A DNA stretch of 62,593 nt from Legionellales bacterium (GCA_027449905.1 DAIDKT010000029.1:1-62593), one strand, 5' to 3'. Shown: positions 27,176 to 37,087, counted from the stretch's first letter. Program-made: numbers and translations. Notes: generated by a model from the sequence alone, not told the origin.

Positions 27176-27889
27176 ATGATGGACGATAAATCATCGGAAC
27201 TGACTGCTGAAGATGTCTCAACTTGGTTATCAACTTACGGTTTAATTACAGTTGAAAGAATTTTTGCTCAGCTTGGTTTTCATCTAAGTCATGATGAATT
27301 GAAGCGTGCGGTTTGTGACCGAAACAGCATATATCACCAATTACTTCAAGTACCGTTTAAAAATATTTTCAATGGTATTATTCTGAACCAGGCATCTGAT
27401 TATCGAGAGTTCGCTCAAAAACTCTTTATCGATTTCTTGGTTTCAGGATCAGCCAATCAAGAGGAAGGGGTCGAGCCTACCCATGGCGGGGCAAAAGATT
27501 TGATTGAAACAGAGCGTAAACACCTCATTACAATAGGTGACGAGTTTGATTTGCAAGAATTTGAACAAAATAAGCAAATTGCGCATAGCCAAAAAATGCT
27601 TATTTCATTATGTAGAGATCATCTCAATAGCAACCAGCCATTGAGTCAAGAGATTGTCTCTAAAATAAATGAAAAAATGGAATCATTCGATGTCAATGCG
27701 CAAATGCTCAACGCAAGTTTACGACAATTTAGAACGCAATTTTATGACTTGATTATCCGTGTGCGTGAAATCATAGGCTCCATCCCTGAGTATCGCCCTG
27801 ATCCGCATAAAATTAGCGAAAATCGTATATTACTCGATTTCGATAGCAAAATCGGTGAAGAAGAAAACATCGGAACCACCTCTTCCTGA
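27176..27889 (+). CDS. Hypothetical helical protein paired with the preceding gene
   Basis: Not recognised. 237 aa, acidic and predicted helical from composition, no signal peptide or membrane segment. The N-terminus SSELTAEDVSTWLSTYGLITVERIFAQLGF resembles a small helical domain, followed by a region with LLQVPFKNIFNGII and a long helical stretch (about 110-215) containing EQNKQIAHSQKMLISL. It ends in an acidic tail (KIGEEENIGTTSS). Shine-Dalgarno GAGGAA. Located 47 bp after the coiled-coil gene with no terminator between, so they may form a complex or a secreted pair. Confidence 0.7.
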   Translation: MMDDKSSELTAEDVSTWLSTYGLITVERIFAQLGFHLSHDELKRAVCDRNSIYHQLLQVPFKNIFNGIILNQASDYREFAQKLFIDFLVSGSANQEEGVEPTHGGAKDLIETERKHLITIGDEFDLQEFEQNKQIAHSQKMLISLCRDHLNSNQPLSQEIVSKINEKMESFDVNAQMLNASLRQFRTQFYDLIIRVREIIGSIPEYRPDPHKISENRILLDFDSKIGEEENIGTTSS

Positions 27890-27959
27890 ACCGTTTAGTT
27901 TGATCTGGCCACATAGCAAACGCAGCTATACGAGCAAAGCTGTTGTCGTTGTTGGTTCG

Positions 27960-28045
27960 GGTGTGTTGACAATTCAGAGCTCGATGTCCCGCGGACAAGC
28001 AACGGGACATCAGGCTTCAAAAGATGAATTGTCAACAGACCTTAG
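27960..28045. repeat. Family A palindromic repeat, short copy 3
   Basis: Bounded by GGTGTGTTGACAATTC and GAATTGTCAACAGACCTTA, with an inner GATGTCCCG..CGGGACATC hairpin. It lies between convergent genes and overlaps neither, and probably terminates both transcripts. Confidence 0.8.
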
Positions 28046-28049
28046 TCAA

Positions 28050-28874
28050 TTAAAGCCTGTCAACAAAGGCCTTTAACAAAGCACCCAATTTTTCATTTGC
28101 TTGAGATGCTGTCTTAACCACGTCATCGTGACTATGCTCGGTGGTGTTCAGTCCGGTTGCATAGTTTGTAGCAATTGAAATAACAGCAACACGCAATCCA
28201 CAATGGTTAGCAACCAACACCTCTGGTACAGTTGACATACCAACCATATCGGCACCAAGCATTTGAAATGCTTTAATTTCAGCTGCTGTCTCGTAATTTG
28301 GCCCAAGTACAGCAATATAAACCCCTTGATGCAGGGAAATATGTAAGTCTTTAGCCATGGCTAACAAACCTTGGCGCATCGTTTGGTCGTAAGCATTATC
28401 TAACGGAAAAAAACGAGGGCCAAAGGTTTCGTCATTTGGTCCAGCGAGCGGATTACCTGGCTGCAGGTTAATATGGTCTCGAATTAAAACCAACTCACCT
28501 GGCCCAATTTCCAAGCGCATGGAGCCAGCGGCATTGGTTGCGATGAAATACTCGCAGCCTAGTAATTTCAAGGTTCTAATATATGTCTTGACTACTTCAT
28601 GATTGGCGCCTTCATACGCATGCGCTCGACCCTGTAAACAAACAACACCAACGCCACCAAGCTCGCCGAGGACCAATCTGCCAGCATGACCATGCACCGA
28701 ACCATGTGGAAAACCAGGTAATGTAGAATAAGGTATGATGGTTGGATTTGTTATCTGATCTGCAAAATTACCGAGACCAGACCCAAGCACGATACCAATT
28801 TTAGGTTTAAATCCAGGAAGTTTTTCATGAATAATGGTCGCTGCAAGATGGGCATCCGTTTGATGTGTTGTCAT
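28050..28874 (-). CDS. Purine nucleoside phosphorylase (type I, PunA-like)
   Basis: Trimeric-type phosphorylase splitting inosine/guanosine to base plus ribose-1-phosphate in purine salvage. 274 aa. Motifs of the low-molecular-weight family: GIVLGSGLGNFADQ (phosphate site), GRLVLGE..GVVCLQGRAHAYEG, TNAAGSMRLEIGPGELVLIRDHINLQ, GVYIAVLGPNYETAAEIKAFQMLGADMVGMSTVPEV and SIATNYATG with the purine-binding Asn. Divergent from cydA with 99 bp between. Salvage fits a host-nutrient-dependent lifestyle and the secreted nuclease. Confidence 0.93.
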   Translation of the reverse strand: MTTHQTDAHLAATIIHEKLPGFKPKIGIVLGSGLGNFADQITNPTIIPYSTLPGFPHGSVHGHAGRLVLGELGGVGVVCLQGRAHAYEGANHEVVKTYIRTLKLLGCEYFIATNAAGSMRLEIGPGELVLIRDHINLQPGNPLAGPNDETFGPRFFPLDNAYDQTMRQGLLAMAKDLHISLHQGVYIAVLGPNYETAAEIKAFQMLGADMVGMSTVPEVLVANHCGLRVAVISIATNYATGLNTTEHSHDDVVKTASQANEKLGALLKAFVDRL

Positions 28875-28973
28875 AGAATATGATTGCTTATTTTATAAAA
28901 AACCAACTATACTGATTTTGAATAAAATTTACAATCTCGAAGAGATCTCATAAATGGACGCGGGGGCATTAAG

Positions 28974-30335
28974 ATGATTGTTGAAGTACTATCAAGAGTT
29001 CAATTTGCAGTTAGCATAGGATTTCATATTTTATTTCCTACGCTCAATCTAGGATTGGGTACATTTTTAGTCTTGATGGAAATCATGTGGCTAAGTAGCA
29101 AAAATGTAGTCTATCTTCGGATCTGTCAATTCTTTACTAAAATATTTGCAATTACTTTTGGAATGGGCGTTGTTTCTGGGATAGTTTTAGCCTATCAAAT
29201 TGGCACAAATTTCGGCCCTTTTATATCTAATTTTGGGAATGTGCTCGGAGCGTTGTTTGCCTATGAAACCTTGACCGCATTTTTTTTAGAAGCCGGATTT
29301 CTGGGTGTCATGCTTTTTGGGTGGAAACGAGTACCTGCACCCGTGCATTTTATGGCAACGTTATTGGTTGCATTCGGTACAACGGTTTCTTCATTTTGGA
29401 TTCTCTCAGCTAACTCATGGATGCAATCTCCAGCTGGCTATGAAATTGTTGCTGGCAAATACATCGTGTCCGATTGGTGGCAAGTCGTCTTTAACCCAAC
29501 GGCTATTGCGCGCTGGATTCATATGCTTTTGGCTTCGTATGCCACAACCTGTTTTGTGATTGCAGCGATTTGCGGGTATTTTTTACTGCTTAAAAAACAT
29601 TTCGATGTTGCAAAAACATCATTAGCTTTTGTCATGGGAGCAGCCCTTATCATTTTACCATTACAGATCTATATGGGAGATGTGGTAGGTCTGAACGTGA
29701 GACAATATCAACCGCTCAAAACCGCTGCAATGGAAGCGGTTTGGGATACGCAGAAAGGGGCGCCTTTGGTTTTATTTGCTATTCCATCACAGCGTTTGCA
29801 GAAAAATTTGTACGCAGTGGAGATACCCGGTTTGGCAAGTTTGGTCAATACCCATTCATGGGATGGGGAATTAATTGGCCTAAAATCAGTGGCTCCAGCA
29901 GATCAACCCCGGGCATTACCAGTATTTTTTACCTTTCGTCTGATGGTTGGTATAGGTCTTTTGATGTTACTGACGGCTATCATCGCGTTGTTTTTGCGGA
30001 TAAGAGGCCGTTTGTATGATTCGCGTTGGTTTTATAAATGGAGCTTTTTGATGGCACCGCTTGGTTTTATCGCCACCATTGCTGGTTGGTTGACTGCGGA
30101 AATTGGACGACAGCCCTGGGTGGTTTATCATTTGATGCGAACACATGATGCTATTTCAGCTATTTCTCAAGACGAAGTGATCATATCCATTATTCTGTTG
30201 GTTTTGGTTTACGGCGTCGTGTTTGGTTTTTATTTATTTTATTTATTCAAAACGATCAAAATAGGTCCAGAATCAGTCGATGATACGCTCGAACATCATA
30301 ATTTTCAGTATATGACCAATAATACCGGAGAATAA
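28974..30335 (+). CDS. cydA: Cytochrome bd-type quinol oxidase subunit I (CioA-like)
   Basis: Haem-bearing subunit of a terminal oxidase reducing oxygen with quinol, inner membrane. 453 aa with about nine membrane segments. Expected haem-ligand regions: VQFAVSIGFHILFP (His near the N-terminus), an internal His in the second helix bundle, and GWLTAEIGRQPWVVYHLMRT near the C-terminus. The Q-loop is short, and the length is below that of E. coli CydA, pointing to the CIO (cyanide-insensitive) class, which keeps haem b/d variants. Immediately upstream of subunit II, two bases apart. The maturation genes cydCD are not nearby. Confidence 0.92.
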   Translation: MIVEVLSRVQFAVSIGFHILFPTLNLGLGTFLVLMEIMWLSSKNVVYLRICQFFTKIFAITFGMGVVSGIVLAYQIGTNFGPFISNFGNVLGALFAYETLTAFFLEAGFLGVMLFGWKRVPAPVHFMATLLVAFGTTVSSFWILSANSWMQSPAGYEIVAGKYIVSDWWQVVFNPTAIARWIHMLLASYATTCFVIAAICGYFLLLKKHFDVAKTSLAFVMGAALIILPLQIYMGDVVGLNVRQYQPLKTAAMEAVWDTQKGAPLVLFAIPSQRLQKNLYAVEIPGLASLVNTHSWDGELIGLKSVAPADQPRALPVFFTFRLMVGIGLLMLLTAIIALFLRIRGRLYDSRWFYKWSFLMAPLGFIATIAGWLTAEIGRQPWVVYHLMRTHDAISAISQDEVIISIILLVLVYGVVFGFYLFYLFKTIKIGPESVDDTLEHHNFQYMTNNTGE

Positions 30336-30337
30336 TC

Positions 30338-31411
30338 ATGCTTCCATTAATTTTTGCTGGCCTGCTGGCGTTTATTATCATGATGTATGTCATATTAGAT
30401 GGATTCGACTTGGGTATCGGTATTTTGTTTCCATTTACGCATACCGAAGAAGAGCGCGATCAAATGATGAACTCAGTCGCACCCATTTGGGATGGAAATG
30501 AAACTTGGTTGGTCTTTGGTGGTGCTATGCTTTATGGTGCTTTTCCCGCAGTGTATGGACAAATCTTACCGCTGCTCTATATGCCCATCATGATGATGTT
30601 AATTGCATTGATTTTTCGTGGCGTCAGTTTTGAGTTTCGTTTTAAAGCAAATCGGTCAAAATCAATTTGGAACTGGTCTTTTGCAATTGGATCGATAACC
30701 GCTGCTTTTTTTCAAGGCATTATTTTGGGATGCTTTATTGAATCCCTAAACCCCGATAAGCCGGTGATGTTAAATCATATTGATTGGCTTACGCCTTTCT
30801 CATTAATGACAGCTATCGCGTTAGTCTGTGGCTATGGATTATTGGGAGCAACCTGGACTGTGATTAAAAGTGAGGGGGACTTACAAAAGAAAATGAGTCA
30901 TTATGCGCAGGGACTACTGATTTTGATTGGTTTTTTTCTGGTGATTGTCAGTATCTGGACCCCGGCGCACAACCCAGCTATTTTTCAACGTTGGTATAGC
31001 GTTCCAAATATTCTGTATTTAGCCCCATTGCCTCTGATTACCACCCTCATGATGGTTCTAACCTGGCACAATTTATCTAAAGTATCTCTGGCGCATGCTA
31101 CTCCCCCCACAACATCCATTCACGGCTTCGAGAGTCCATCATCTGCTTTATATCTGTCACAGGCAAAAAGACATGAAAAAAAACCATTCATATACAGTAT
31201 TGCCATTTTTATATGTTCTTACCTAGGCATTGGCATCAGTTGCTTTCCTTATATGATTCCCAATCAACTAACTATTTGGCAAGGAGCAGCGCCTGATTCC
31301 ACATTACGATTTATCTTAGTCGGTGTTGCAGTCATGTTGCCTATTTTGTTTGCTTATACATTGTATGCCTATCATGTTTTTCGTGGTAAAACAAAAAATG
31401 GCTATCATTGA
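30338..31411 (+). CDS. cydB: Cytochrome bd-type quinol oxidase subunit II (CioB-like)
   Basis: Second membrane subunit of the bd/CIO oxidase; 357 aa, about eight membrane segments. Typical start ILDGFDLGIGILFPF followed by MMNSVAPIWDGNETWLVFGGAMLYGAFPAVYG and FRGVSFEFRF, the signature of the family. The gene begins two bases after the subunit I stop. A hydrophilic insertion around residues 250-285 is unremarkable. No small CydX-like subunit follows; pdxJ comes next. Confidence 0.93.
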   Translation: MLPLIFAGLLAFIIMMYVILDGFDLGIGILFPFTHTEEERDQMMNSVAPIWDGNETWLVFGGAMLYGAFPAVYGQILPLLYMPIMMMLIALIFRGVSFEFRFKANRSKSIWNWSFAIGSITAAFFQGIILGCFIESLNPDKPVMLNHIDWLTPFSLMTAIALVCGYGLLGATWTVIKSEGDLQKKMSHYAQGLLILIGFFLVIVSIWTPAHNPAIFQRWYSVPNILYLAPLPLITTLMMVLTWHNLSKVSLAHATPPTTSIHGFESPSSALYLSQAKRHEKKPFIYSIAIFICSYLGIGISCFPYMIPNQLTIWQGAAPDSTLRFILVGVAVMLPILFAYTLYAYHVFRGKTKNGYH

Positions 31412-31457
31412 CAACCCATGCTAAATTAGTTTGACAATCGGTATAATGGTTTTTTTG

Positions 31458-32207
31458 ATGAATACTAAACTATATTTAGGGGTTAACATTGATCACATTG
31501 CGACCCTCCGTGAGGCACGGGGTACTCGATATCCCGATCCGGTTCAAGCTGCCATGGATGCGGAAGAGGCTGGTGCAGATGGGATTACGTTACATATGCG
31601 TGAAGATCGGCGCCATATTCAAGAACGAGACGTGCGTATCATCAAGGAAGTCTTGCAAACACGGATGAATTTAGAACTTGCCGTTACGGATGCCATGCTA
31701 GATTTTGCTGAAAAAATCAAACCAGAACATGCCTGCTTAGTCCCCGAAAAACGCCAAGAACTCACCACAGAAGGGGGGTTGGATGTCATTCAACATATGG
31801 CCAAAGTAACCCAAGCAGTGAAACGTTTACAAGCCATCGGCAGCGACGTTTCTTTGTTTATTGATCCAGATTTCAAACAAATTAATGCAGCGCTAGCCGT
31901 GGGTGCAACCACGATTGAACTTCATACTGGTTGTTATGCAGATGCAAAAAATAATCACGAACAACAAATAGAATTAGCTCGAATTAGGCAAGCGGCCGAA
32001 TATGCTGCTAATCTTAAACTAATCGTCAATGCTGGGCATGGCTTACATTATCACAATGTCCAACCGATTGCGGCGATCTCGGTGTTTCATGAGTTAAATA
32101 TTGGCCATGCCATTGTAGCCAAAGCCCTTTTTTGTGGTTTTAAAGAAGCGGTGAAGGGTATGCGCCAATTAATGCAGGAAGCAAGACATGAAGCCTATAG
32201 AAGATAA
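31458..32207 (+). CDS. pdxJ: Pyridoxine 5'-phosphate synthase
   Basis: TIM-barrel enzyme closing the pyridine ring of vitamin B6 in the DXP-dependent pathway. 249 aa from the ATG at 31458, the normal PdxJ start ([22 protein letters not shown]). Catalytic and ligand segments: [72 protein letters not shown] and [14 protein letters not shown]. The frame runs nine codons further up to a TTG with no supporting ribosome site. Its last 20 bases overlap korA. Confidence 0.95.
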   Translation: MNTKLYLGVNIDHIATLREARGTRYPDPVQAAMDAEEAGADGITLHMREDRRHIQERDVRIIKEVLQTRMNLELAVTDAMLDFAEKIKPEHACLVPEKRQELTTEGGLDVIQHMAKVTQAVKRLQAIGSDVSLFIDPDFKQINAALAVGATTIELHTGCYADAKNNHEQQIELARIRQAAEYAANLKLIVNAGHGLHYHNVQPIAAISVFHELNIGHAIVAKALFCGFKEAVKGMRQLMQEARHEAYRR

Positions 32208-34026
32208 CATTGTTATTAGAATCACAGGCGATTCGGGGGATGGGGTACAGATAGTTGGCGAGCAATTAACCATTACAGCCGCTTTATCTGGCCTAGATGT
32301 GCGTACTTTGCCTGATTTCCCCGCCGAAATTCGCGCGCCAGCAGGTACTGTTGCAGGTGTATCTGGATTTCAGTTGGCAATATCCAATCAGCCGTTGTTT
32401 ACAGCCGGTGAAACTTTGGATGTTTTAGTTGCTTTAAATCCTGCTGCGCTCAAAAATGCGTTGCAATACCTCAAACAAGATGGATTGCTCATTATCAACG
32501 AAGACAGCATGCAACCTAAAGACTGGGCGAAAGCTGGTTGTGATGAAACACTGTTATCCGATGTTGCGTCCTTGTATCAAATCATGGCGTTGCCTTTAGT
32601 CACGTATACGTTGAAAGCGTTGTCAGATTTAGATATCAGTCATACTGAGGCTAAAAAAGCGAAAAATTTCTATATACTGGGTCTTGTGCTCTGGTTGTTT
32701 GATTTATCTGTAGAACATTGTCTAATTTATATTAGAAAAAAATTTCAATTGAATACGCAGATTGCCAAAGCAAATGAACAAGCGTTGTTGGCCGGTTACA
32801 ATTATGCGATGACCTTAGAATTAGCAAAAAGACCCGCCAAAATTGGCCAAGTGACTCGAGCTGCAGGTGATTATCGACAAATAACTGGGGTAGAAGCCGT
32901 TGGTTTGGCATTGGCAACCCTGGCTGTGACGACCAAAACCCCGACTCTGGTAGCTGGTTATCCAATTACCCCCTCATCGGCTATTTTGCAAGAGTGTGCA
33001 AAGTTGCATGATTTTGGCGTGCAATTGCTCCAATCGGAAGATGAGATTGCTGCTATTTCAGCCTGTGTTGGTGCTGCTTTTGGCGGCTGCCTCGCTTTAA
33101 CGTGTACTTCAGGACCAGGATTGGACTTGAAAACCGAGTGTCTTGGTTTGGCTGTGATAAGCGAATTACCTTTGGTTGTTTTAGATGTGCAACGAGCAGG
33201 GGCATCGACGGGTTTGCCAACAAAAACAGGGCAAAGTGATTTGCGACTAGCACTCTATGGACGGCATGGTGAAGCACCCTTACCGGTATTGGCACCTAAA
33301 TGTCCAGCTGACTGCTTTTATATCATGATCGAAGCCTTTACCATCGCCATCCGTTATATGACGCCCGTGATTGTTTTGATGGATGCCTATCTTGCCATCG
33401 CGGCACAGCCGTGGCTAATCCCCGATCCAGAATCCTTGGTTATTCCTGCGATTGAATTAAACCGATTTCCCAAACCTTTTCAACGTGACCATCGCTTAAG
33501 TCGGAGTTGGAATATTCCAGGGACGCCCGGGTTTATTCATCAACTCGGTGGTTTAGAAAAACAGGGCGAAGATGGGCATGTGAGCTATGATGCAGAGAAT
33601 CATCAAAAAATGGTTGATTTGCGAGCTAAAAAAGTGGCTGGTATTGCTGCTGATTACCTGCCGCTGGTCATCGAAGGGGTTCCTAGTGCGGATATTTTGT
33701 TGATCGGTTGGGGTAGCACGTATGGTAGTCTTCAATCAGCGATTAAGCAGTGTCAAGAAGAAGGTCTACCCGTTGCATTTTTACATTTACGCCATCTGCA
33801 CCCTCTGCCGTCTGATTTATCTGGGATCTTGTCTTCTTTCCGACATATTTTGGTCGCCGAATTAAATTCAGGTCAGTTATGTGACGTATTGCGTGCACAG
33901 TATCTGGTTAATGCTAGGTCAATTAATCAATGTAATGGTCAACCATTTTCCATTCATGTTTTAGTTAATGCAATCAAAACAATGAGCAAGGAATCAGCCC
34001 ATGGACAAAACACAATACAAGCGTGA
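32188..34026 (+). CDS. korA: 2-oxoglutarate:ferredoxin oxidoreductase, fused gamma-alpha subunit
   Basis: Large chain of a two-subunit 2-oxoacid:ferredoxin oxidoreductase (KorA class). 612 aa. The gamma-type domain comes first (about 1-190; [43 protein letters not shown]), then the alpha pyrimidine-binding domain with [28 protein letters not shown] and [18 protein letters not shown]. The order gamma-alpha and the Kor-like PSTGLPT box favour 2-oxoglutarate as substrate, though this is a family-level inference. Its ATG is inside pdxJ, and korB begins 26 bp before its stop, so all three are probably coupled. Confidence 0.92.
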   Translation: MKPIEDNIVIRITGDSGDGVQIVGEQLTITAALSGLDVRTLPDFPAEIRAPAGTVAGVSGFQLAISNQPLFTAGETLDVLVALNPAALKNALQYLKQDGLLIINEDSMQPKDWAKAGCDETLLSDVASLYQIMALPLVTYTLKALSDLDISHTEAKKAKNFYILGLVLWLFDLSVEHCLIYIRKKFQLNTQIAKANEQALLAGYNYAMTLELAKRPAKIGQVTRAAGDYRQITGVEAVGLALATLAVTTKTPTLVAGYPITPSSAILQECAKLHDFGVQLLQSEDEIAAISACVGAAFGGCLALTCTSGPGLDLKTECLGLAVISELPLVVLDVQRAGASTGLPTKTGQSDLRLALYGRHGEAPLPVLAPKCPADCFYIMIEAFTIAIRYMTPVIVLMDAYLAIAAQPWLIPDPESLVIPAIELNRFPKPFQRDHRLSRSWNIPGTPGFIHQLGGLEKQGEDGHVSYDAENHQKMVDLRAKKVAGIAADYLPLVIEGVPSADILLIGWGSTYGSLQSAIKQCQEEGLPVAFLHLRHLHPLPSDLSGILSSFRHILVAELNSGQLCDVLRAQYLVNARSINQCNGQPFSIHVLVNAIKTMSKESAHGQNTIQA

Positions 34027-34981
34027 AGATTTTACCAATGCAACCGAGGTTCGCTGGTGTCCTGGATGTGGCGATTATGCGATTCTTGCTGCCTTACAAC
34101 GAATTTTACCAGAATTAGGTTTGCCTCCAGAAAAACATGTTTTTATTTCTGGAATTGGTTGCTCAGGACGATTACCTTATTATATGAATACCTATGGTTT
34201 TCATACAATTCATGGACGTGCTCTTGCGGTAGCAACTGGCTTAAAAGCATTGCGTGATGATTTGACAGTTTGGGTGATCACGGGCGATGGTGATTCTCTA
34301 AGCATTGGCGGGAATCACTTAATTCACTGTTTACGAAGAAATTTAAATGTTAAAATTTTGTTGGTTAATAATCAAATATACGGATTAACGAAGGGGCAAT
34401 TCTCACCCACATCACAAATCGGGCAGATCACCAAAACGTCACCACACGGCGTTGATGTCAATCCAGTCAATCCCGTGATGTTAGCATTGGCGGCAGGTGC
34501 AAGTTTTGTAGCCAGGGCAGTTGATAAAGATCCGAATCAGCTAGGATGTATTTTGAAGGAAGCTCATGCTCACCCCGGGTGTGCTTTCATAGAAATCTAT
34601 CAAGATTGTCATATTTTCAATGAAGGTGCTTTCGATGCGTTTTCACTCAAAAATAACCGCGCAGATCACACCATTCAGTTAGAGTCTGGAAAACCGTTAT
34701 TGTTTGGACAAAATAAAGAAAAAGGATTAATCAGATTAAAAGATGGATTGTCTCAAGTCACACATCAGGAAGCGAAGGAATATGTGCATGATTCAAGCCA
34801 ACTATTGGCCGCCATGCGTTTAGCCGCACTAACCTTTCCTGAATATCCTGTTCCATTGGGTATATATTATCAAAATAACCGTGAAATCTTTACACTACCT
34901 TGTCATTTTAAGAAGACAATCAAGGACTTACCGGCGTTATTTCGAGCTAAAGCGAGCTGGAAACAAGGGGTAATCCAATAG
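34001..34981 (+). CDS. korB: 2-oxoglutarate:ferredoxin oxidoreductase beta subunit
   Basis: ThDP- and [4Fe-4S]-binding beta chain, the partner of KorA. 326 aa. Cluster cysteines are seen at C20 and C23 (WCPGCGDY), C54 (GIGCSGR) and near 205 (YQDCHIFNEGAF). The ThDP/Mg motif is ITGDGDSLSIGGNHLIHCLRRN..ILLVNNQIYGLTKGQFSPTS. All four cysteines and the GDGD motif are intact, so an active enzyme is expected. No ferredoxin gene is next to it; the electron acceptor must be encoded elsewhere. Confidence 0.93.
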   Translation: MDKTQYKREDFTNATEVRWCPGCGDYAILAALQRILPELGLPPEKHVFISGIGCSGRLPYYMNTYGFHTIHGRALAVATGLKALRDDLTVWVITGDGDSLSIGGNHLIHCLRRNLNVKILLVNNQIYGLTKGQFSPTSQIGQITKTSPHGVDVNPVNPVMLALAAGASFVARAVDKDPNQLGCILKEAHAHPGCAFIEIYQDCHIFNEGAFDAFSLKNNRADHTIQLESGKPLLFGQNKEKGLIRLKDGLSQVTHQEAKEYVHDSSQLLAAMRLAALTFPEYPVPLGIYYQNNREIFTLPCHFKKTIKDLPALFRAKASWKQGVIQ

Positions 34982-35100
34982 GGGTTGTAGTCGCTAACCA
35001 CCGGAATTTCTGATCAATGAATTTTGTATTAGCGCGTACAGTTCGTTTTTTTTCAAACTCCAGTTGCTTACATTGTAATACTTAATTGCTTAAAATACAG

Positions 35101-35241
35101 CTTTGTACACGACAAAAAATAAAAGGCTAGAAATTTGTCGTCCCCGCGAAGCGGGGATCTATGCTGGTAGCTGCATTATGCCACACAAAAAATAGATTCC
35201 CGCCTTCGCGGGAAAGACAGTATCATTTTTTCGTGTACAAA
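35101..35241. repeat. Family B palindromic repeat, copy 2
   Basis: Same ends as copy 1 (CTTTGTACACGACAAAA) in opposite orientation, with the CCCCGCGAAGCGGGG and CCCGCCTTCGCGGG hairpins. It occupies most of the 305-bp gap between convergent korB and the BON gene; the rest of that gap shows nothing else. Confidence 0.85.
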
Positions 35242-35286
35242 AAAAATACTGTCAAAAATATTGATACTGTATTTTAAGCTACTCTT

Positions 35287-35838
35287 TTATTTTACTGTAA
35301 TGGAAGAATTAACTGATTTGATTCCCTGTATCTTATCGACTAAATTAATAATGTTTGTTTGTTGTTCTTTGGTGTCAACCACACCAGTTAAGTAAACAAT
35401 ACCATTTTTAGTTTCAACACTCACAGGCCAATACTCTACTGATTTGTCTCCGAACAATTTTTCTTTCATGATAGTGCCTTTGACTTTCGCAGTGGTATAT
35501 GTATCTGTTAAAGGAGCCTGGCTTGCCGTTACTTGAAGATGATCAGCATCTACATGAGTTACTCCATCAATAGATTCTGCTATGGCAATGGCTTTCTCAT
35601 ATTGTAAATCAGTCTCAATTTTGCCAGTCAAAATAACATTCCCTTTATTTGTAATCACTGATATGTTTTCTGTTTTAATCAAAGGTGACTGAACGTATAG
35701 TGCTTTTATTTTTGCTGTAATTGCGGTATCGGTTAGTCCAGTTTGTGCCATTTCAGTGGAGGCTGTATCGGCATTTACAATGAGTGGGCTGACTGCTGAA
35801 AGCGCAAATAAACAGCAAATTATTTTTTTATTTAACAT
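35287..35838 (-). CDS. Periplasmic protein with two BON domains (OsmY-like)
   Basis: 183 aa with a signal peptide (1-23, LFALSAVSPLIVNA). Two BON domains follow, each with the D(T/S)xITxKIKxxL ... V.V.TxxGxVxLTG pattern: about 34-104 (DTAITAKIKALYVQSPLIKTENISVITNKGNVILTGKI) and about 110-183 (TYTTAKVKGTIMKEKLF...VSVETKNGIVYLTGVV). BON domains bind phospholipid and help envelope integrity under osmotic or other stress. It probably forms a unit with the PRC-barrel gene, 41 bp upstream on the same strand. Confidence 0.9.
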   Translation of the reverse strand: MLNKKIICCLFALSAVSPLIVNADTASTEMAQTGLTDTAITAKIKALYVQSPLIKTENISVITNKGNVILTGKIETDLQYEKAIAIAESIDGVTHVDADHLQVTASQAPLTDTYTTAKVKGTIMKEKLFGDKSVEYWPVSVETKNGIVYLTGVVDTKEQQTNIINLVDKIQGIKSVNSSITVK

Positions 35839-35878
35839 TTTATTCCCCTTAATAATTGGTTTTGATGGCCAAGTAGGA

Positions 35879-36220
35879 TTATAGATAATATTTATTTATT
35901 GATGAAATAAACGCCATATCAGAAAAATTAGGCCACTTATCTTTGTCGAATCCCGGTGCATTTTTTAACCGATCTTTATCTATGTTCATGATAAAACAAC
36001 CGTCTTTGTCGTCAAAAGAAAACAAACTCCATGGTATAGCAAAGAATTTATTTCCAAACCCTAATATGCCGCCAAAATCTAAAACCAAATAATTGACCTT
36101 CCCCTGAAATTTATCAATAACAATCTCGTTAATAGTACCTAGTTTTTCACCAGACGTATTTTTAACATCAACACCAGTTACTTCGCTAGCTTTTACTACA
36201 TGAAAGTGATTCATATTCAT
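35879..36220 (-). CDS. PRC-barrel domain protein
   Basis: About 113 aa from the ATG at 36220 (an ATG six bases further in has better spacing to GGAG). The PRC barrel runs from HVVKASEVTGVDVKNTSGEKLGTINEIVID through YLVLDFGGILGFGNKFFAIPWSLFSF, which is the usual stress-associated PRC layout. No signal peptide. Proteins of this kind often accompany BON/OsmY, general-stress and small membrane proteins; the neighbours here fit. Molecular role unknown. Confidence 0.87.
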   Translation of the reverse strand: MNMNHFHVVKASEVTGVDVKNTSGEKLGTINEIVIDKFQGKVNYLVLDFGGILGFGNKFFAIPWSLFSFDDKDGCFIMNIDKDRLKNAPGFDKDKWPNFSDMAFISSINKYYL

Positions 36221-36511
36221 AGCTCCATGTTTGATTATCTGGTCTGCACCCAACTATAACAGCTCTTTTATGAGCATATAGGAGGAGAATAACTATCTTG
36301 TGGTACTTGCCAAAATCTTGATTACACAGATGTTGGTAATTGATTATAGATTATATAAAAAATAATGGTCATTAATGTTTTCCTTAGTTTGAGTGTCGAA
36401 AATATTAGGTTTTTTTATAATAGAAAACTCATATCATAATAAAGCGAATTGCATAAATAGGATCGTCTGCTATAACTAATTTGTTACCTCACTTTAATAG
36501 GATGAATAATC

Positions 36512-36679
36512 ATGATTGGAACGATAGTGTTGATTTTGTTAATTCTTGTTTTACTCGGCGGTTTGCCCACCTGGGGTTATAGTAGAAGTTGGGGATATGG
36601 GCCTTCAGGTATTATTGGTGCGATTTTAGTTATTTATTTGATTTTAGTTTTGATAGGTCGTGTCCCGCTGGGTTTTTAG
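36512..36679 (+). CDS. Small DUF3309-type membrane protein
   Basis: 55 aa, missing from long-ORF lists because of size. It begins MIGTIVLILLILVLLGGLP, has TWGYSRSWGYGPSG in the middle and a second hydrophobic stretch LVIYLILVLIGRV. This matches the DUF3309 layout as I recall it: two membrane segments around a Trp/Tyr/Gly turn. Shine-Dalgarno AGGA nine bases before the ATG. Such peptides usually sit with stress-response genes; function unknown. Confidence 0.85.
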   Translation: MIGTIVLILLILVLLGGLPTWGYSRSWGYGPSGIIGAILVIYLILVLIGRVPLGF

Positions 36680-36740
36680 AACATTTTTGCAAAATATGAT
36701 TTGTATAGTTTACCAATAAGGTGATTCAGGACATAATCAC

Positions 36741-36780
36741 TGGGCTGTCCCATCAAACGGCGTATTAATTACCAAGTGTG
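36741..36780. repeat. Family D repeat, copy 2
   Basis: TGGGCTGTCCCATCAAACGG and the following CGTATTAATTACC match 11478-11518 closely. No transposase gene adjoins either copy. Confidence 0.6.
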
Positions 36781-36880
36781 CTGCCCGAGAAGGCGCTCAG
36801 TGATAAATAACCAGGCACGGGGGTAGAAATTGTACCACGAGGAATAGAATCTTACGTGCCGATTAAAATTGACAAATTCC

Positions 36881-37087
36881 TTAATTCCCTGGGTTTTGGC
36901 TCGGATTTTTCATTGGATTACCCTGGTCATTCAATATCGGTTTTTGTGGTGGATAATACTTTTGTGGGGTAGTTATAACATCTGCAGAAGTTGCTGCTGG
37001 TGGAGATTCTCCAGGAAATTGGGTTTCAACCGCATAACATACATTCGTTGATAGTAAGGCTATAAACAAGGGAAATAGAATTTTCAT
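36881..37087 (-). CDS. Small secreted Pro-rich protein
   Basis: 68 aa. Signal peptide ILFPLFIALLSTNVCYA with cleavage expected after CYA, leaving a ~49-residue polar peptide rich in Pro, Gln and Asn (PPAATSADVITTPQKYYPPQKP). A strong AGGAGG ribosome site lies seven bases before the ATG, which is the main reason for calling it a gene. No family recognised. Confidence 0.65.
   Translation of the reverse strand: MKILFPLFIALLSTNVCYAVETQFPGESPPAATSADVITTPQKYYPPQKPILNDQGNPMKNPSQNPGN

Noticed and set aside
31431..31447. TTGACA and TATAAT boxes before pdxJ
   Set aside because: They are only 5 bases apart, not the 16-18 needed for a promoter, and pdxJ follows cydB closely.
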